A DNA stretch of 64,000 nucleotides, from assembly GCF_900095215.1 (NCBI RefSeq), contig NZ_LT606949.1, positions 1,040,093-1,104,092 on the forward strand. The letters are read 5' to 3'. This DNA comes from Polynucleobacter necessarius (GTDB lineage Bacteria; Pseudomonadota; Gammaproteobacteria; Burkholderiales; Burkholderiaceae). The notes under the pieces were generated by a model, which worked only from the letters and a program-made list of their open reading frames with translations, was not told where the DNA came from and made no database searches. Within the stretch, counting starts at the first letter, position 1. Each line of letters starts with the position of its first letter. The position numbers and the translations under genes were made by a program. Below, in pieces: positions 44,507-55,377 of the stretch.

Positions 44507-47076
44507 TTGGAAATCACCCGTATTCGCATGTTGCGCGGCCCAAACTTATGGAGCCGTCACACCGCTTTAGAAGCGATTTTTTCTTGTGATGAGTCAGAGC
44601 GCTCCATCGACTCTATCCCTCAATTTGAAATCAAAATTCGTGAACGCTTTCCGCAATTGGGTAGTATGCGTCCGGCGGTCACAACGAAGTACTCTCACTT
44701 GCTCATGCCTTAGAGCATGCGGCGCTCGGTCTTCAAGCCCAAGCAGGTTGCCCCATTACTTTTAGCCGTACCGTGCAAACGATCGATGCCGGCGTTTATC
44801 AAGTAGTCGTTGAATACACCGAAGAAGTAGTTGGCCGCATGGCTTTTGACTTTGCTTTCGCATTGATACAAGCAACTCTGAATGACGCTCCTTTTGATCT
44901 AGCGGCCGCCCTCTCAGAATTAGAAGCGTTGTACGAAGATGTTCGCCTAGGACCCAGCACTGGATCCATCGTGGATTCCGCTGTTCAACGCAATATCCCC
45001 TATCGCCGCATGACTGAAGGCAGCATGGTACAGTTTGGTTTGGGCAGCAAGCAAAAACGAATTCAGGCGGCGGAGACTAGCGATACCAGCGCAATCGCTT
45101 CAGCAATTGCGCAAGATAAAGAGTTGACCAAGAACTTACTTGCAGCCGCCGGGGTTTCAGTACCCCTTAGCGAAGTAGTTACTACCGCAGATGACGCTTG
45201 GCGTGCCGCTCAAAAAATCGGTGGTCCGATTGTTTTAAAACCCAAAGATGGCAATCAAGGCAAATGGGTTGTTGCTAACATTCAAACCGAAGAGGAAGTA
45301 CGTGCCGGCTGTATCGTTACGCAAGCCTTTGGTCGTGAACCTATTGTTGAGCGCTATCTTCCTGGTGCTGACTACCGCTTGCTCGTAGTGGGCAACCGAC
45401 TCTCCGCAGCAGCGCGTCGCGAACCTGCACAAGTAGTGGGTGATGATACCCATATCGTTGCTGAACTGGTAGAAAGAGAAAATAAAAATCCATTGCGAGA
45501 CGACGGTCATGCAACTGCGCTCACCAAAATCCGCTGTGACGATATCGCACTCGCTCACTTAGAGAGCAATGGTTTAAGACCTCAGTATATACCCAAGACT
45601 GGTGAGCGCGTTTTGTTGCGTCACAATGCCAACCTCAGCACTGGTGGCACAGCAACCGATGTTACCGATGATGTTCATCCAGATGTAGCTATAAGCGCAG
45701 TAGCAGCAGCGCAAATGATTGGTCTTGATCTTGCTGATTTCGATATTCTCTGTGAATCTATTTACAAGCCATTAGAGCAACAAGGTGGCGGTATTGTAGA
45801 AGTGAACGCCGCGCCTGGTTTGCGCATGCACCTTAAGCCTTCTTATGGCAAGGGTCGCCCAGTGGGTGAAGATATCGTCAACATGATGTCCCCCCCCCAG
45901 GTGAAGATGGCCGAATTCCGGTAGTGGCCGTAACTGGTACCAACGGTAAAACCACTACCGTGCGCCTTATCTCTCATTTATTAAATGAAACGGGTTTGCG
46001 TGTAGGCATGACTGGTAGAGATGGTGTTTATATCAACCATCGTTTAATTGATACGGGCGATTTCAGTGGTCCTAAGAGCGCACGCAATGTACTCATGCAT
46101 CCCGACGTCGACGCCGCCGTTCTTGAAACAGCACGAGGCGGCTTACTAGGTGAAGGTTTAGGCTTTGATCGTTGCGAAGTTGCCGTCGTTACCAATATTG
46201 GTGAAGGCGATCACTTAGGCCTTAACTACATTACTAGCGTTGAGGATTGAGTCGTACTCAAACGTGTCATTGTCCAGAACGTAGCCCACACCGGCGCAGC
46301 CGTCCTCAATGCCGCAGACCCAATGGTCGCCAAGATGGGTGACAAACACTCTGATCGAATGATCTTCTTTTCGCAAAATCAACATCACCCGGTGATTATC
46401 GCGCATCGCGCTAAAAACAAAAAAGTGATTTTCTTTGATGGCACCTACATTGTTGCATCCAAAGGCTCACGCGTCATGTTCCGATTCCCTGTTAGCGAAA
46501 TTCCCCTTACGCAAAATGGCGTCCTGGGTTTTCAGGTGGAAAATGCGATGGCAGCCATTGGTGCCGCCTGGGCTTTTGGCCTGGATGCAGAAAGGATAGC
46601 CCACGGACTTCATAGCTTGGCAAGCGATCCCAATGCGGTATCGGGCCGCTTTAACCAATTCCAATGCAATGGCGCCACAGTCATCGCCAATTACGGCCAT
46701 AATCCCGATGCTATGCGCGCTTACTAGCGCCGTAGAAGCGATGAAGCCTAAAAAGAGTCACCTGGTCATTAGCGGCGCAGGTGATCGTCGCGACGAGGAT
46801 ATTCGCGACTTAACTCGCATTCTAGGCAACGCTTTTGATAGCGTGATCCTCTATCAAGATGCCTGTCAACGTGGTCGCGAGGATGGTGAAGTATTAAAGC
46901 TACCGCAAGAAGGCTTGGTTGGCGCTACCAAAGCAAAGCAAGTTCAAGAGATTCATGGTGAATTCAAAGCCATTGATACCGCCTTGAATGATCTTTCAGC
47001 TGGTGACATTTGCCTCATCCTTATTGATCAAGTTGAGGAATCACTTGCTTACCTTAAAGAAAAGGTACGGCCGTAA
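44507..47076 (+). pseudogene. cphA2: Cyanophycin synthetase, second copy, five lesions
   Basis: The canonical N-terminus is present (EITRIRMLRGPNLWSRHTALE) but starts at TTG; a lost ATG overlap with the upstream TAA is likely. One base is missing near 44677 before GGHNEVLSLAHALEHAA. The ATP-grasp part has VLKPKDGNQGKWVV. A run of nine C (45890-45898) breaks the frame before VVAVTGTNGKTTTVRL, the Mur-ligase P-loop. TGA at 46248-46250 replaces an expected Leu in VEDLxVLKRVIVQNV. Two bases of a CG repeat are lost near 46720 before LTSAVEAMKPKKSH. The tail SGAGDRRDEDIRDL is normal. Confidence 0.9.
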
Positions 47077-47136
47077 GACAAAGTGCTCTTCCAGCATAGT
47101 CCCTTCATTGCATTTTCTAAAATATTTTGAAGACAA

Positions 47137-47168
47137 TAAAAAACACAATCAAGCGATTGGGTTTTTTA
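47137..47168. terminator. Terminator between cphA2 and fbp
   Basis: AAAAAACACAATC AAGC GATTGGGTTTTTT; convergent genes, T run on both strands, one mismatch in the stem. Confidence 0.7.
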
Positions 47169-47187
47169 TTAGTTCAGGTCGATTGGA

Positions 47188-48186
47188 TTATGAATGATAG
47201 TGCTGAATACGATCAATCTCTTCTTTCGATCCAAGCATGACTGAAACACGTTCGTGCAAATCGGTGGGTTGCAAATCCATAATGAGATCTGTGCCATTGG
47301 TAGAGGCGCCACCAGCCTGCTCTACCAAGAAGCTCATGGGGTTCGCTTCATACATCAAGCGCAACTTGCCAGGCTTATGGGGTTCACGCTGATCCCATGG
47401 ATACATGAAAACTCCGCCGCGAGATAACACACGATGCACATCAGCCACCATAGAGGCAATCCAGCGCATATTGAAGTCCTTGTCACGTGCACCACTCACG
47501 CCAGCCAAGCATTCTTCAACATAGCGGCGTACTGGATCAGCCCAGTGACGCATATTGGACATATTGATCGCAAACTCTTTGGTGGAATGCGCAATCTTGA
47601 CCGAATCTTTAATCAGCAAAAACTCGCCCGTTACTTTATTCAAAGTAAACATGACCACACCATCACCCAAGGTCAAAGCTATCGTAGTTTGTGGGCCGTA
47701 GACCACATAACCAGCCGCCACTTGATGGCGACCTGACAATAAAAAGTCAGCGGTTTGCAATGGTACATTGGGGTCTTGTTTCTTGAGAACTGAAAAAATA
47801 GTTCCAATAGAGACGTTTACATCAATATTCGATGAGCCATCCAACGGATCAAACAACAGCAGGTAATCACCCGTGCCTTGAACTGGAACAGGCAATTCCA
47901 TCTCTTCTGAAGCTAGTCCAGCGAGAGATTTACAACCCTGCACACCCTCAATTAATAAATCATTCGCAATGATGTCGAGCTTCTGCTGAACCTCACCCTG
48001 CACGTTACCCGTTCCCGCGGAACTCAACAAGCCAATCAACGCACCCTGCGCCACTTCATGACTAAGAGTGGAGCAGGTATCAACTACTGCGGTCAGCAAA
48101 TCTTGCAACCCAACCGGAATGGCAGCGCCCGCTGGCTTGGCAGAGGCTAAATATTGCTTGAAATTGATATGAGTACTTGAGGACAA
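47188..48186 (-). CDS. fbp: Fructose-1,6-bisphosphatase class 1
   Basis: Gluconeogenic hydrolysis of fructose 1,6-bisphosphate. Metal ligands are in GLASEEME and [23 protein letters not shown]. The substrate region includes RYVEECLAG and the C-terminal signature [20 protein letters not shown]. 332 aa, intact. Convergent with the dead cphA2 across a terminator. Confidence 0.95.
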   Translation of the reverse strand: MSSSTHINFKQYLASAKPAGAAIPVGLQDLLTAVVDTCSTLSHEVAQGALIGLLSSAGTGNVQGEVQQKLDIIANDLLIEGVQGCKSLAGLASEEMELPVPVQGTGDYLLLFDPLDGSSNIDVNVSIGTIFSVLKKQDPNVPLQTADFLLSGRHQVAAGYVVYGPQTTIALTLGDGVVMFTLNKVTGEFLLIKDSVKIAHSTKEFAINMSNMRHWADPVRRYVEECLAGVSGARDKDFNMRWIASMVADVHRVLSRGGVFMYPWDQREPHKPGKLRLMYEANPMSFLVEQAGGASTNGTDLIMDLQPTDLHERVSVMLGSKEEIDRIQHYHS

Positions 48187-48266
48187 AGGTATTTCTCCAG
48201 TTTTTCAATATGGTCTGATGAGTCTTTTGGCTCTAATTGACTCTATTTTGCATTTATTTGGGGCGC

Positions 48267-50876
48267 CTAGTTATCCAAAGCCTTTCCAATCACTTCCCGC
48301 ACATCTGGAGACAGCGTTTGGCATGCTGAAACCCGCTCCAAAGCCGCCTTCATGCGACCTTGATAGGGTTTGACAAATAAGCGCCAACGATCCAAGGCTC
48401 TGGCTAAGCGTGCGGCTACCTGAGGATTAATGGGATCTAAAGCCAAAACGCTATCAGCCCAAAACTCGTAGCCGCTACCATCGGCCTGATGAAAGCTTGC
48501 CGGATTATTGGCGCAGAAGGCATGAATCACGCTACGAACCCGATTAGGATTGTTTAACTTGAATGCAGGATGCTCGCGAAGTTTTTTCACTTCCGTGAGC
48601 GTGGAGTCAAGGCCATCTACTGGAGGACGACTCGACTGCAAGCCAAACCATTTATCAATGACTAAAGCATCGTTAGCGAATCGATTGTAGAAATCAATTA
48701 AGCAATCTTTTGCCGCTTTTGCACCATGCACTACCAACGCGGATAAAGCAGCATAGCGATCTGTCATGTTGTCAGCAATGTGATATTGGTTGGTGACCAT
48801 AGGAGCCCATACTCCTGGCGCAGCCTCAAGCAACATACTCAATGCGAGATTTTTAAGCGCACGCTTGCCGGCATCCACCCCATCCGACTTAAACGGTCCG
48901 GGGGTTTGCATTTGCTGATACAAGGCGGCCCACTCCAATTGGAGTTGCTTAGCAATTTCCTTGCGGAAAGCGCGGCGCGCACTGAAAATCTTCTGTGGAT
49001 CAACGCTGGTGCATTGCTCATACAAATAGGACTCCGCTGGCAACGTTAAAGCCAGGTCCTTGAAGGTTGGGTCTAAATCAGGATCGAGCAAGATATTGCG
49101 ATAAGCCTCAATCAGCTTGGCATCTGGCAAACGATTGTTGAGGATCATTTGCATAGCCAGTTTTTGACCTGCCTCCCAACGATTGAAGGCGTCATCATCG
49201 CTAGAAAACAAGGTCAGAAGATCTGCTTCGCTTTGCTCAAAATCCAAATTAATTGGGGCTGAAAAATTTCGATTAATCGAAAGCACTGGACGTTCTGCGA
49301 CATTGTCAAAAGCCCATGTTTGAGTCTCTTGAGTTAGCTCTAGCAACTTTTCTGATTGATCATTGCCCTTGGTGATCAAACGCATTTTCAGTGGCATATG
49401 AAAAGGTTTTTTCTCCGGTTGGCCGGGACTAGGCGCGCAACTCTGTGTCAGCGTCAGCTGGTACTGTTTTTTGGCGACATTATAATGCTCCTGCACTTTC
49501 ACCCTCGGGGTGCCTGCCTGGCTATACCAATTCTTAAACTGGGCTAGGTCCTTACTATTGGCATCCGCCATAGCCATCAAGAAATCATCACAAGTGACTG
49601 CTTGCCCATCATGGCGCTTGAAGTACAAATCCATCCCTTTACGGAAACCTTCTTTTCCCAACAGGGTCTGATACATCCTCACTACCTCAGAGCCCTTCTC
49701 ATAAACGGTAACGGTATAAAAGTTATTAATCTCTTGGTACTCATTTGGGCGAATCGGGTGCGCCATTGGACCCGCGTCTTCTGGAAACTGCAATTGACGC
49801 AATAGTCTGACATCTTCAATACGTTTAACAGCCCTGCCGGATTCGCTACCCATTTGATCAGCGGAAAACTCTTGATCTCGAAATACGGTTAAACCTTCTT
49901 TTAACGAGAGTTGGAACCAATCCTGACATGTGACGCGGTTTCCAGTCCAGTTATGAAAGTATTCATGCGCGACAACGCTTTCAATATTGGCAAAGTCAGC
50001 ATCGGTAGCCGTTTCGGGGTGAGCGAGCACAAACTTGGTATTGAAAATATTCAAGCCCTTGTTTTCCATCGCGCCCATATTGAAATCACTTACAGCCACA
50101 ATCATGAAACGCTCTAAATCAAGCTCCAGCCCAAAGCGCTTTTCGTCCCAATGAATGGAGGCAATGAGCGAATCCATGGCGTGACGCGTCTTCTTCAGAT
50201 CATGCGGCTCGACCCAAATCTGCAATAACTTCTTTGCCCCGCTAGTGGTGGTAATAGTCTCCTCTATGCATTCCAACTTACCTGCAACTAGAGCAAACAG
50301 ATAGGACGGCTTAGGAAATGGATCCTCCCAGGTGGCGCTATGCCAACCATTGGGCAGCTCTTCTGCATTCAGTAGGTTACCGTTAGATAACAAGACTGGA
50401 CACTCTGCCTCGCGAGCACGTAAGGTGACGCGATAGCGCGCCATTACATCGGGGCGATCCAGAAAATAGGTAATTTTTCTAAAGCCTTCCGCCTCACACT
50501 GAGTGAAAAAGTTTCCATTGGAAACATACAGACCCATCAATGTAGTCTGTTTCTCGGGAACGCAGACACAAATCATTTCCACGACAAATTTTTCTTTACC
50601 TTCATTAGGCAGAGAATGAATCATGAGTGTCTCTTGGGTTAATTCAAAATGACGATGCGCTTCGCCATTGATACGTAAGCTCACAAACTCGAGCTCGTGC
50701 CCCGTCAACACTAGAGGAGCGCCCAGCTCAAAACTTTTCCCCGGCAATACCGCAATCCGACTCTTCACAATAGTTCGAGCAGGATCTAAAGCAATATCGA
50801 GCTCTACTTGATCAAAGGTATAAACGGGCGGACGGTATTCGAGACGACGACAGCTCTGGGGAAGATCGGTTTTCAT
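48267..50876 (-). CDS. pepN: Aminopeptidase N
   Basis: M1-family zinc aminopeptidase in the cytosol. GAMENKGLNIF recognises the free N-terminus; the zinc site is HEYFHNWTGNRVTC with the distal Glu in LKEGLTVFRDQEF. 869 aa matches E. coli PepN. The C-terminal helical domain is complete and no lesion is seen. It precedes fbp on the same strand with an 80-base gap. Confidence 0.95.
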   Translation of the reverse strand: MKTDLPQSCRRLEYRPPVYTFDQVELDIALDPARTIVKSRIAVLPGKSFELGAPLVLTGHELEFVSLRINGEAHRHFELTQETLMIHSLPNEGKEKFVVEMICVCVPEKQTTLMGLYVSNGNFFTQCEAEGFRKITYFLDRPDVMARYRVTLRAREAECPVLLSNGNLLNAEELPNGWHSATWEDPFPKPSYLFALVAGKLECIEETITTTSGAKKLLQIWVEPHDLKKTRHAMDSLIASIHWDEKRFGLELDLERFMIVAVSDFNMGAMENKGLNIFNTKFVLAHPETATDADFANIESVVAHEYFHNWTGNRVTCQDWFQLSLKEGLTVFRDQEFSADQMGSESGRAVKRIEDVRLLRQLQFPEDAGPMAHPIRPNEYQEINNFYTVTVYEKGSEVVRMYQTLLGKEGFRKGMDLYFKRHDGQAVTCDDFLMAMADANSKDLAQFKNWYSQAGTPRVKVQEHYNVAKKQYQLTLTQSCAPSPGQPEKKPFHMPLKMRLITKGNDQSEKLLELTQETQTWAFDNVAERPVLSINRNFSAPINLDFEQSEADLLTLFSSDDDAFNRWEAGQKLAMQMILNNRLPDAKLIEAYRNILLDPDLDPTFKDLALTLPAESYLYEQCTSVDPQKIFSARRAFRKEIAKQLQLEWAALYQQMQTPGPFKSDGVDAGKRALKNLALSMLLEAAPGVWAPMVTNQYHIADNMTDRYAALSALVVHGAKAAKDCLIDFYNRFANDALVIDKWFGLQSSRPPVDGLDSTLTEVKKLREHPAFKLNNPNRVRSVIHAFCANNPASFHQADGSGYEFWADSVLALDPINPQVAARLARALDRWRLFVKPYQGRMKAALERVSACQTLSPDVREVIGKALDN

Positions 50877-50944
50877 GAATCTATTTTAAGTCTATACCAG
50901 CAGACTTGTTGTCATTGGTCTGATTCTCAAAATCGACCCTGAAA

Positions 50945-50986
50945 GAGCGGGTTCATCCAGCTTCAAACTCCACGTTGAACCCACTC
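50945..50986 (-). terminator. Probable terminator after ald
   Basis: GAGTGGGTTCA / TGAACCCGCTC stem (11 bp, one G-U) with a 20-base loop, read on the minus strand after ald and followed by TTTC. The long loop and short T run make it less certain. Confidence 0.45.
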
Positions 50987-51004
50987 CCTTTCGAAAATAA
51001 CTCC

Positions 51005-52123
51005 CTATGCAGCCAATAAGGCTTCAGCAGCTTCAAAGTCCAGGCCTTGTGCAATGGCAACAGGCTTTGAAGTCAAAATACCCTTATGGATACTTAAGCC
51101 ATTGCGGAAATGATGATCTATCGACAGCGCCTTCAGCACCCCGCGGTTGGCCAAAGCCTCAACAAAAGGATAGGTTGCATTGGTTAAAGCAAAGGTAGAT
51201 GTTCTTGCGACCGCTCCTGGCATATTCGCGACACAATAATGAATCACGCCATCCACTACAAAAGTAGGGTCTGCATGAGTAGTTGGTTTGGAGGTTTCAC
51301 AGCAGCCGCCCTGATCAATCGCCACATCCACCAAAACTGAGCCTGGTTGCATTTTTTTGATCATGTTATGTGTTACCAACTTAGGTGCCGCAGCACCAGG
51401 AAGCAATACCGCCCCAATCACAACATCAGCCTTGCTTACCTCTTGTTCAATTAGCAAGCTGTCTGAGTAAAAGGTTCTCACCCGATTTCCGTAGAACATA
51501 TCAATTTGTCGAAGACGCTCAATATCGCGATCAAAAATACACACGTCTGCACCCAGTCCCACCGCCATCTGCAAAGCATTACGCCCTACTACACCGCCTC
51601 CCAAAATCACAATCTTCGCTGGCGAGACTCCTGGAACGCCGGCCATCAGAACGCCCAGGCCGCCATTTGTTTTTTCTAAATGCGATGCAGCCGCCTGAAT
51701 CGACATACGTCCAGCTACCTCACTCATTGGCGCCAGCAAAGGCAAGGCGCCATTCATGGCAGTAACCGTTTCGTAAGCGATACACGTCGCGCCCGACTGC
51801 AATAAAGCCTTAGTTTGCTGAGGATCTGGAGCCAAATGCAAATAAGCAAACAAGATTTGATCTTCACGCAACATCGCGCACTCCTGCGCCTGAGGTTCTT
51901 TAACTTTGACAATCATCTCTGCCTTTTGAAACACTTCTGCCGCGCTATTAATTAAGCTGGCTCCAGCAAGTCGATACGCCTCATCACTCAAACCGATCTG
52001 CTGACCAGCACCCCGTTGAATCAGGACGGAATGCCCCTGTTTACAAAGCCCACTCACATTACCAGGTGTTAAGCCCACCCGAAATTCATTATTTTTTACC
52101 TCTTGAGGTACGCCAATAATCAT
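51005..52123 (-). CDS. ald: Alanine dehydrogenase
   Basis: NAD-dependent conversion of L-alanine to pyruvate and ammonia. IGVPQEVKNNEFRVGLTP starts the catalytic domain; the pyruvate-binding Lys lies in VKVKEPQ; HLAPD and NGGLGVLMAGVPGV are present; the NAD fold has VILGGGVVGRNALQMA. The C-terminal block GVIHYCVANMPGAVARTST is conserved. ATG 52123 is six bases after GGGAG and is preferred over ATG 52129. 372 aa, intact. It lies directly downstream of a dead amino-acid permease, probably its former uptake partner. Confidence 0.94.
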   Translation of the reverse strand: MIIGVPQEVKNNEFRVGLTPGNVSGLCKQGHSVLIQRGAGQQIGLSDEAYRLAGASLINSAAEVFQKAEMIVKVKEPQAQECAMLREDQILFAYLHLAPDPQQTKALLQSGATCIAYETVTAMNGALPLLAPMSEVAGRMSIQAAASHLEKTNGGLGVLMAGVPGVSPAKIVILGGGVVGRNALQMAVGLGADVCIFDRDIERLRQIDMFYGNRVRTFYSDSLLIEQEVSKADVVIGAVLLPGAAAPKLVTHNMIKKMQPGSVLVDVAIDQGGCCETSKPTTHADPTFVVDGVIHYCVANMPGAVARTSTFALTNATYPFVEALANRGVLKALSIDHHFRNGLSIHKGILTSKPVAIAQGLDFEAAEALLAA

Positions 52124-52135
52124 TACCATCTCCCA

Positions 52136-53095
52136 TTATTTAAATGCATGCTTGATTGCTGTTTTACGATGTAAGCCCATGACATAAAACATCACGAGAT
52201 ACACACCCAATAAACACGGCCACACAATTAATGCGATCCGTGCATCCTCATGAAAGCCCATCAACACCACTACCAAGGCAATGAATGCCAGAGCAAACCA
52301 CTAGGAATAATGCCACCAAGGAGCGCGATAAGCTAAATCAGCCACTTGGCTCTTCGAGAGGGAACGACGGAATTGAATCTGCGTAATTAAGATTGCGATC
52401 CAAACCATTAAGCCAGTAAAGGTCACCGCCGCAATCATGTATTGAAACGCCTTGTCGGGCACAAAATAGTTTAGAACGACGCCAGTCATGCTTCCACCAA
52501 TGCCATTTGGAAAAAAGCCGCCGTGTTGCCATAAATTACTCAAACCTATCCGCTGCCAATCATTGGTGAAGTCAAACAAAATCACAGCGCCTCCAAGTGC
52601 AATCATCGCGGCAATGGCCACCACCTTAATCAGAGCAAACCAAAAATCACATTCACCACACACCTTTACTGCGATGAGATTGATTAAGCCCATCATCACA
52701 ATTGAGGAAAGCGCCCAGAGCCATTGCGGCGTTTCTGGAAACGAAATGCCCATATAAATACCAACTGCCGTGACTTCCGCAATCCAAACCACCACCCAAT
52801 AAGTCCAATGCCCAACAGCTTACCATATAATCGACCAAGGGATCGACATAAGAATTGGTATAGGCCGCGAAGGAGCCCGATACCGGCTCATGAACCGCCA
52901 TCCCGCCGAGCGTGCGCAGAACAATGAAAGCAACAATCCCTGCTAACAGATACCCCAAGAGAATGGATGGCCCGGCAATTTGAATAGCACTTGCCGATCC
53001 AAGAAATAGCCCAACCCGATCGTTGAGCCTAAGGCCATCAAGCGGATGTGTCGTGCTGTGAGGTGGCGTTTTAAGCCAGTATGTTCAGTCTGCAA
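52136..53095 (-). pseudogene. APC-family amino-acid permease, internally deleted
   Basis: Relative of D-alanine/D-serine/glycine and GABA/proline permeases. A strong AAAGGAGG lies before TTG 53095, giving LQTEHTGLKRHLTARHIRLMALGSTIG, the hallmark of the family start. The frame breaks after GLGYFL and again near 52800. GGSMTGV (about residue 230) is followed at once by VLNYFVPDKAFQYM (about residue 340 in relatives), an internal deletion near 52480. The C-terminal helices end at 52136, thirteen bases before the ald start. Linkage suggests an alanine transporter; this is inference. Confidence 0.85.
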
Positions 53096-53321
53096 GAGAG
53101 GCCTCCTTTCAATTTGTCGTTGGCAACTTCTCAACGGAGCAAAGTCTAGGGAGAACTAGTGCGAAGTACTAGAGGAGAAAAACTACTCAAGTGACTAATT
53201 AATAAATACATCTAATCAGATAAAAATAAAAATGTCTTTTAAATCAACGGCAGTCTTTGCCATAAATAATTGATGACTGCAAAAGAATCAGTAATTTCTT
53301 ACAGGGAATCCCCTTAAGAAT

Positions 53322-54092
53322 TTAAGGCGTTTTTACTGAGTATTGCTGGGCAGCAATCAGATTGAGTATTTCAGCCGCGGCGGCCAAGCCACAAGCAGCT
53401 GTCACCATCACAGTTGAACCATAACCTGAACACGCAAGCCCACCGCTAGAGGCGCCAGCGCGTGGCTCATGTGAATAGATGACGCGAATGCCAATTTTTT
53501 TCTTTAGGTTTCTAGAAAAACCATGGTCCTGCCTAAGCCCTTGACGGACTTTGGCCAACAATGCATCTTGTTCCGTGCGCGAAAGATCTGCACGGCGTAC
53601 CGAGGTGGGGTCTGATTTCCCGCCTGCGGCACCACACATGACCAAAGCACGTTGATTTTTAACCGCCCAGACAGATAAAGCGATTTTGGTTTGCACTGAA
53701 TCAGTGGCATCCAATACCAATGCATCTTCTGGAATGAGTTGATCCAGATTTTCTGGCTCTAAAAATTCATCGCAAGCGGTGAGCTTGATCTCTGGATTGA
53801 TTTGCAAAATGCGTTGAGTCATCGCCTCTACTTTGGCTTTGCCATATTGCCCCTCTAATGCGTGTAGCTGCCGGTTGGTATTACTCTCTGCTATGTGATC
53901 AAAATCGATCAAGACCAGATGACCTATACCGGTTCTCGCCAAAGCTTCTGCAGCCCAGGAGCCAACCCCACCCAGACCAGCCACCACTACTATTGCATTT
54001 AAAAAGCGCTCACGCAGCTCGGGCCCATAGAGTCTGGAGACTCCCCCAAAACGACGATTTTCTAAGCTGCCGTCTACCTTGTCTTCTGCCAT
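53322..54092 (-). CDS. tcdA: tRNA threonylcarbamoyladenosine dehydratase
   Basis: E1-like enzyme that cyclises t6A37 of tRNA. The adenylation motif VVAGLGGVGSWAAEALARTGIG is near residue 35, then LIDFDHIAESNTNRQ and DATDSVQTK. The C-terminal part has the CGAAGGKSDP and SGGLACSGYGS blocks of this family rather than the CxxC pairs of ThiF/MoeB. 256 aa, intact. Divergent from pdxH with 22 bases between starts. Confidence 0.9.
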   Translation of the reverse strand: MAEDKVDGSLENRRFGGVSRLYGPELRERFLNAIVVVAGLGGVGSWAAEALARTGIGHLVLIDFDHIAESNTNRQLHALEGQYGKAKVEAMTQRILQINPEIKLTACDEFLEPENLDQLIPEDALVLDATDSVQTKIALSVWAVKNQRALVMCGAAGGKSDPTSVRRADLSRTEQDALLAKVRQGLRQDHGFSRNLKKKIGIRVIYSHEPRAGASSGGLACSGYGSTVMVTAACGLAAAAEILNLIAAQQYSVKTP

Positions 54093-54114
54093 AGCTTCTC
54101 TTTATACTGAAAAA

Positions 54115-54745
54115 ATGGACTCCATTGCTCAACTCCGCAAAAACCTTTGGTCAGCTCTCAGACACCGAGGTTCCTCACGACCCATTGGCGCTTTTTCAGC
54201 TCTGGTTTGATCAAGCAGTAAAAGCGGAGTGTCCGGAACCAAACTCCATGACCCTAGCGACAGCAGATCAAGCAGGCAATCCATCAGCCCGTATTGTCTT
54301 ACTAAAAGGCGCCGATCAAAACGGCTTTACCTTTTTCACCAACTACGAAAATCAAAAGGGGCGTGATTTAGCTATTCGACCGCAAGCTGCCCTACTCTTT
54401 CATTGGCATGAATTAGAGCGCCAGGTGCGTATACAGGGCATTGTTGAGAAGGTTAGCGCGGCTGAAAGCGACGATTATTTTCATTCGCGCCCGCCCGCCT
54501 CCAGAATTGGTGCCTGGGCATCCCCGCAAAGCGCTGTCATACCGAATCGCGAATTGCTTGAAGAAGCGGAAAAACGCTTTAAAACGGCTTTTGGTGAAAA
54601 GCCTCCTCGCCCAGAGCATTGTGGCGGCTATCGTTTACATCCAACTGAAATTGAATTTTGGCAGGGTCGACCTTCTAGACTGCATGACCGCATGCACTAC
54701 AAACTAGAAGGTGGAGAATGGCGCCTGAATCGCCTCGCTCCCTAA
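54115..54745 (+). CDS. pdxH: Pyridoxamine 5'-phosphate oxidase, start frameshifted
   Basis: FMN enzyme making pyridoxal phosphate. ATG 54115 reads [10 protein letters not shown], the normal start, but the frame then differs by one from the body near 54140. The body, open from TTG 54125, has [44 protein letters not shown] and the C-terminal [22 protein letters not shown] with catalytic residues. The lost N-terminal segment is short and disordered in relatives, so translation from TTG 54125 could still give a working enzyme. Scored as a damaged but possibly active gene. Confidence 0.75.
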
Positions 54746-54757
54746 CCTGTCAAAGCC

Positions 54758-55327
54758 TTAAAGATATTGAGGTGCTATCAGCGCTTTAAATTTCGTCCTG
54801 AATTTAGCAAGCTTGGACGCAACCACTGCCATGCAATACCCTTGATGTGGATGTTGCTGAAAATAATTCTGGTGATAATCTTCTGCAGGGTAAATCGTTG
54901 GCGCAGCCTCAATCTGCGTCACAACTGGATTAGAGTAAATCCGAGAATCCTCTAACTCCCGAATGACCTCATGCGCAATCTTTAACTGCTCTTCGCCATG
55001 AGTGAAGATGACCGAGCGATCTTGTGTACCGTAATCATTCCATTGATAGTTCAAGGTAGTTGGATCATGGATGACAAAAAAGAGTTCGAGCAAACCCCTC
55101 AATGAAATCACCCTAGGGTCGAATAAAACATCCACAATCTCTGCATGACCTGACACTCCGGTACAAACTGCCTCATAAGTCGGATTAGGCCCAGCGCCAC
55201 CGGCATAACCAGAAACCACAGACTGCACCCTGGTAATTTGCTGATAAACCGCCTCAAGACACCAAAAACAGCCTCCACCCAAGGTGGCACGCTCTAACAG
55301 GGGTTTTTTTATCTAAATTTGTTTCCA
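54758..55327 (-). pseudogene. msrA: Peptide-methionine (S)-S-oxide reductase, A-tract slip
   Basis: Repairs methionine sulfoxide in proteins. ATG 55327 gives METNLDKK, then a run of seven A (complement of 55304-55310). With six A the frame would continue PLLERATLGGGCFWCLEAVY, a perfect MsrA start with the catalytic Cys in GCFW. The remainder (GYAGGAGPNPTYE, FDPRVISLRGLLELFF, HDPTTLNYQWNDYG, YPAEDYHQNY) is intact to 54758. This is the only lesion, so partial rescue by transcriptional slippage on the A run, or a fresh null, are both possible. Confidence 0.85.
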
Positions 55328-55377
55328 TGGCTTTATCATGATGCGTTATTCAAATGCCCGCTCACCATTAATAGACT

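Noticed and set aside
45890..45898. Phase-variable switch in cphA2 (C9 tract)
   Set aside because: The gene has four other lesions, so switching the tract could not restore function.
53290..53320. Terminator downstream of tcdA
   Set aside because: A CCTTAA/TTAAGG stem exists, but it is short, overlaps the stop codon and lacks a following T run on the right strand.
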